NCBI GenBank assembly: GCA_030601485.1
Contig: JAUVTO010000024.1
Location: 1 to 14,577 of the forward strand
Reading direction: 5' to 3'
DNA: 14,577 bases
Source of the DNA: Desulfobacterales bacterium
GTDB lineage: Bacteria; Desulfobacterota; Desulfobacteria; Desulfobacterales; UBA11574
Positions 12,793-14,577 of the stretch are shown here, one piece after another. The first letter of the stretch is position 1. Every line of letters begins with the position of its first letter. Made by a program: the position numbers and the translations under genes. The notes below the pieces were generated by a model, which was given only the letters and a program-made list of their open reading frames with translations, made no database searches and had not been told where the DNA came from.

Positions 12793-13614
12793 TCAGTTTG
12801 CAATAGCCTTCCGGATAGCCTTTAGACGGGATAGGAGTTCATGTAGTGAATCGAGCCGTAATGAATTGGGCCCGTCACAAAGCGCCTTGTCCGGATCAGG
12901 GTGAACTTCCATAAATATCCCATCCGCTCCTGCAGCAACTGCAGCACAGGCAAGAACCGGTGCGAATTTACGATCCCCTCCGGAACTCGTACCCGCCCCG
13001 CCGGGGAACTGGATACTGTGTGTTGCATCAAATATCACCGGCAGGCCCGTATCTTTTACGATCTTTATGCTGCGAAAATCTACCACCAGATTGTTGTATC
13101 CGAACATGGTTCCTCTTTCCGTGATCATGACCTGGCGGTTTCCGGTGGAAGTGACTTTTTTGACGACATTTATTATATCCCACGGGGCGAGAAACTGCCC
13201 TTTTTTGATATTCAACGGTATGCCGGTTCCAGCGGCTTCAACAATAAAATCGGTCTGTCTGCATAAAAAAGCAGGTATCTGGATCATATCCAATACCCGG
13301 GCCGCGTCAGCAATTTCATTTATTCTGTGAACATCCGAAATAATTTGAATATCAAGCTTTTCCTTGATACGTTTTAGAATATTAAGCCCATCCGTTATAC
13401 CGGGTCCCCTGAAAGAATTTATGGATGTTCGGTTGGCCTTGTCATAAGACGCTTTGAATATAAAGGGGATGTCGAGTTTATGGGTTAGTTCTTTGAGAAA
13501 TGACGCAATGGCATACGTGGTTTCATAATTTTCTATGACGCATGGACCCGAAATTAAAACCAGAGGAGATCCGTGTCCGATTGAGATGTTACCTGTTTTA
13601 ACTGTAATATCCAT
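12793..13614 (-). CDS. kdsA: 3-deoxy-8-phosphooctulonate synthase KdsA (metal-dependent type)
   Basis: KdsA condenses phosphoenolpyruvate with arabinose 5-phosphate to Kdo 8-phosphate, the first committed step to Kdo. The 273-residue protein has the family motifs LISGPCVIEN, FKASYDKANRTSINSFRGPG, QIISDVHRI, IPAFLCRQTD, NIKKGQFLAPWD, ERGTMFGYNNLVVDFRS, DATHSIQ and MEVHPDPDKALCDGPNS. C25, H199, E236 and D247 are spaced exactly as the metal ligands of the Aquifex enzyme (Cys11, His185, Glu222, Asp233), so this is the metal-dependent class; the E. coli enzyme has Asn in place of the Cys. I chose the ATG at 13614 because the promoter at 13652-13680 would place transcription start near 13645, which rules out the longer in-frame starts at 13665 and 13716. 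It heads the operon. Confidence 0.96.
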   Translation of the reverse strand: MDITVKTGNISIGHGSPLVLISGPCVIENYETTYAIASFLKELTHKLDIPFIFKASYDKANRTSINSFRGPGITDGLNILKRIKEKLDIQIISDVHRINEIADAARVLDMIQIPAFLCRQTDFIVEAAGTGIPLNIKKGQFLAPWDIINVVKKVTSTGNRQVMITERGTMFGYNNLVVDFRSIKIVKDTGLPVIFDATHSIQFPGGAGTSSGGDRKFAPVLACAAVAAGADGIFMEVHPDPDKALCDGPNSLRLDSLHELLSRLKAIRKAIAN

Positions 13615-13651
13615 AAATTTATTGTGCCATAACGAGAAATTGATAAAATAA

Positions 13652-13680
13652 ATTTTATCTTGCATACGGTTAAAAGTCAA
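13652..13680 (-). promoter_or_regulatory. Sigma-70 promoter of the kdsA operon
   Basis: On the minus strand TTGACT (13675-13680) is followed after 17 bases by TAAAAT (13652-13657). Transcription would start near 13645, about 30 bases before the kdsA ATG. Confidence 0.7.
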
Positions 13681-13705
13681 GAAACGAAAAAAGGAAAAAC
13701 AGTCC

Positions 13706-13734
13706 TTGATTACCAATATTTTTGCTGTTAATAT
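13706..13734 (+). promoter_or_regulatory. Sigma-70 promoter of the divergent peptidase-like gene
   Basis: TTGATT (13706-13711), 17 bases, then TAATAT (13729-13734). Transcription would start near 13741, about 33 bases before the TTG start. It lies back to back with the kdsA promoter in a 159-base divergent region. Confidence 0.6.
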
Positions 13735-13773
13735 TACAGTTTTAAAAAAACAAGAAAGGCGAATTATAACCTG

Positions 13774-14577
13774 TTGAAAACTAAAAAGAAAAACATAAAA
13801 TCGCGGCTGATCGTTTTGATTTGTTTTATTGTTATCTTACCGGTTGCCTGGATACTGGTGGTAAGGCTCGAGGGTGAAAAACCGTCTATCACGCTGGAAC
13901 TTCCATCTCCGTCTTTAGGCAAGACCCAGGAGCTTTCCCTTTCCGTGTCTGATGCAAAGAGCGGGGTTCGAAGGATATGGATCGGACTGATTAAAGACGG
14001 CAAGGAGGTTGATTTATTTAAAAAGGATTTGCCGTTTGCAGGCCTTATTCGCGGTGGCATTATACACCAGGAGACATTTAAAATCCTGATTGAGCCGGTG
14101 AAAATGGGAATAACCGACGGAAAAGCGATTTTACGTATGGTTGCAAGGGATTATTCATGGAGGGGATGGTTGCAGGGCAACACAACTTACTTAGAGAAGA
14201 ATGTGATCATAGATACCCATGCACCTGAGGTAGGCATTCTTAGCAGGGCCCACAACGTAAACCAGGGTGGGGCAGGTCTTGTTATCTACAGGGTGTCGGA
14301 AACGTGCCCGAAAAGCGGAGTTGTTGTGGGGGAAAACTTTTTTCCGGGATATCCGGGATATTTCAAAGATAATAATATCTTAATGGCTTTTTTTGCTCTT
14401 GATTATAAGCAGGGACCGGGCACTAAAATTTTTGTTACTGCAACGGATTTTGCCGGCAACAGCTCCAGGGCCGGGTTTCCTTATTATATTAAAAGAAAGG
14501 TTTTTAAAAAGGATTTACTCGAAATCTCCGACAGGTTTCTTAACTGGAAGATGACGGAATTTGATGTTGATATTTCT
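13774..14577 (+). CDS. Membrane-anchored protein, probable M23 peptidase N-terminal part (cut by window edge)
   Basis: The frame stays open to the window end (268 residues visible). It starts with a lysine-rich tail and one membrane span (about 11-30, RLIVLICFIVILPVAWILVV), followed by a periplasmic beta-rich region with Ig-like segments (ITLELPSPSLGKTQELSLSV, RIWIGLIKDGKEV, AILRMVARDYSW, VIIDTHAPEV, GAGLVIYRVSE, CPKSGVVVGENFFPG, IFVTATDFAGNSSRAG). I recognise this arrangement, with FLNWKM at about 256-261, from deltaproteobacterial proteins whose C-terminal part is an M23 (LytM-type) peptidoglycan endopeptidase. That domain would lie beyond the window, so the catalytic HxxxD and HxH motifs cannot be checked. 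The start is TTG at 13774, since an in-frame stop lies upstream at 13729; the ribosome site is weak. It is divergent from the envelope-synthesis operon. Confidence 0.65.
   Translation, partial: MKTKKKNIKSRLIVLICFIVILPVAWILVVRLEGEKPSITLELPSPSLGKTQELSLSVSDAKSGVRRIWIGLIKDGKEVDLFKKDLPFAGLIRGGIIHQETFKILIEPVKMGITDGKAILRMVARDYSWRGWLQGNTTYLEKNVIIDTHAPEVGILSRAHNVNQGGAGLVIYRVSETCPKSGVVVGENFFPGYPGYFKDNNILMAFFALDYKQGPGTKIFVTATDFAGNSSRAGFPYYIKRKVFKKDLLEISDRFLNWKMTEFDVDIS

Noticed and set aside
13615..13716. Longer N-terminus for kdsA from in-frame starts at 13665 or 13716
   Set aside because: The extra residues are not KdsA-like, lack ribosome sites, and would lie upstream of the likely transcription start near 13645.
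13764..14060. Minus-strand open frame of about 98 codons
   Set aside because: It is antisense to the peptidase-like gene, has no ribosome site or recognisable motif, and the plus-strand frame is clearly the coding one.
1..14577. CRISPR array, transposase or rRNA
   Set aside because: No regularly spaced repeats of CRISPR length, no DDE-type transposase and no rRNA-like stretch were found.

Overview
The right three quarters of the window (about 3830-14577) look like core chromosome of a Gram-negative bacterium, most likely a sulfate-reducer-type Desulfobacterota (Desulfobacterales-like). This rests on the presence of Kdo and LPS-export genes, a sigma-54 gene linked to a PTS regulatory set and a lone mannose-type EIIA, the protein sequence style, and AT-rich palindromic intergenic repeats. 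No rRNA or species-diagnostic gene is present, so the taxonomy is an inference.

Core region, read on the minus strand from right to left: kdsA, kdsC, lptC, lptA, lptB, rpoN, hpf, ptsN, rapZ, an EIIA-Man gene, gap, tpiA, secG and a tRNA-Leu(GAG) gene. Most junctions are 0-35 bases or overlap. The two exceptions are about 250 bases (hpf-ptsN) and about 240 bases (gap-tpiA), and both hold imperfect inverted repeats. The genes cover Kdo synthesis (kdsA, kdsC), LPS transport to the outer membrane (lptC, lptA, lptB), sigma-54 and ribosome hibernation, PTS phosphorelay and RapZ control, lower glycolysis, and the Sec channel. A good sigma-70 promoter (TTGACT-17-TAAAAT) precedes kdsA. A second one (TTGATT-17-TAATAT) drives the divergent gene at the right edge, which is the N-terminal part of a membrane-anchored protein resembling those that precede M23 peptidase domains.

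The left quarter (about 1-3829) looks like one end of an integrated element. A complete tyrosine recombinase gene runs toward the 3' end of tRNA-Leu, and its stop codon is directly adjacent to the tRNA CCA end. Upstream of it, on the same strand, are six small genes without recognised functions: a tight three-gene cassette (658-1313), a single-span membrane microprotein (1563-1736) behind a hairpin-rich spacer, and a two-gene unit (1769-2630) immediately before the integrase. At the far left, a ribbon-helix-helix regulator and the start of a probable PilZ protein run on the minus strand from a control region with repeated TTGA boxes. The other attachment site is not in the window, so the left limit of the element is unknown.

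The points most worth a second look are the unknown gene pair next to the integrase, the ~143-base palindromic element between gap and tpiA, the terminator-like hairpin that the element appears to supply to the tRNA-Leu gene, and the RHH operator array.
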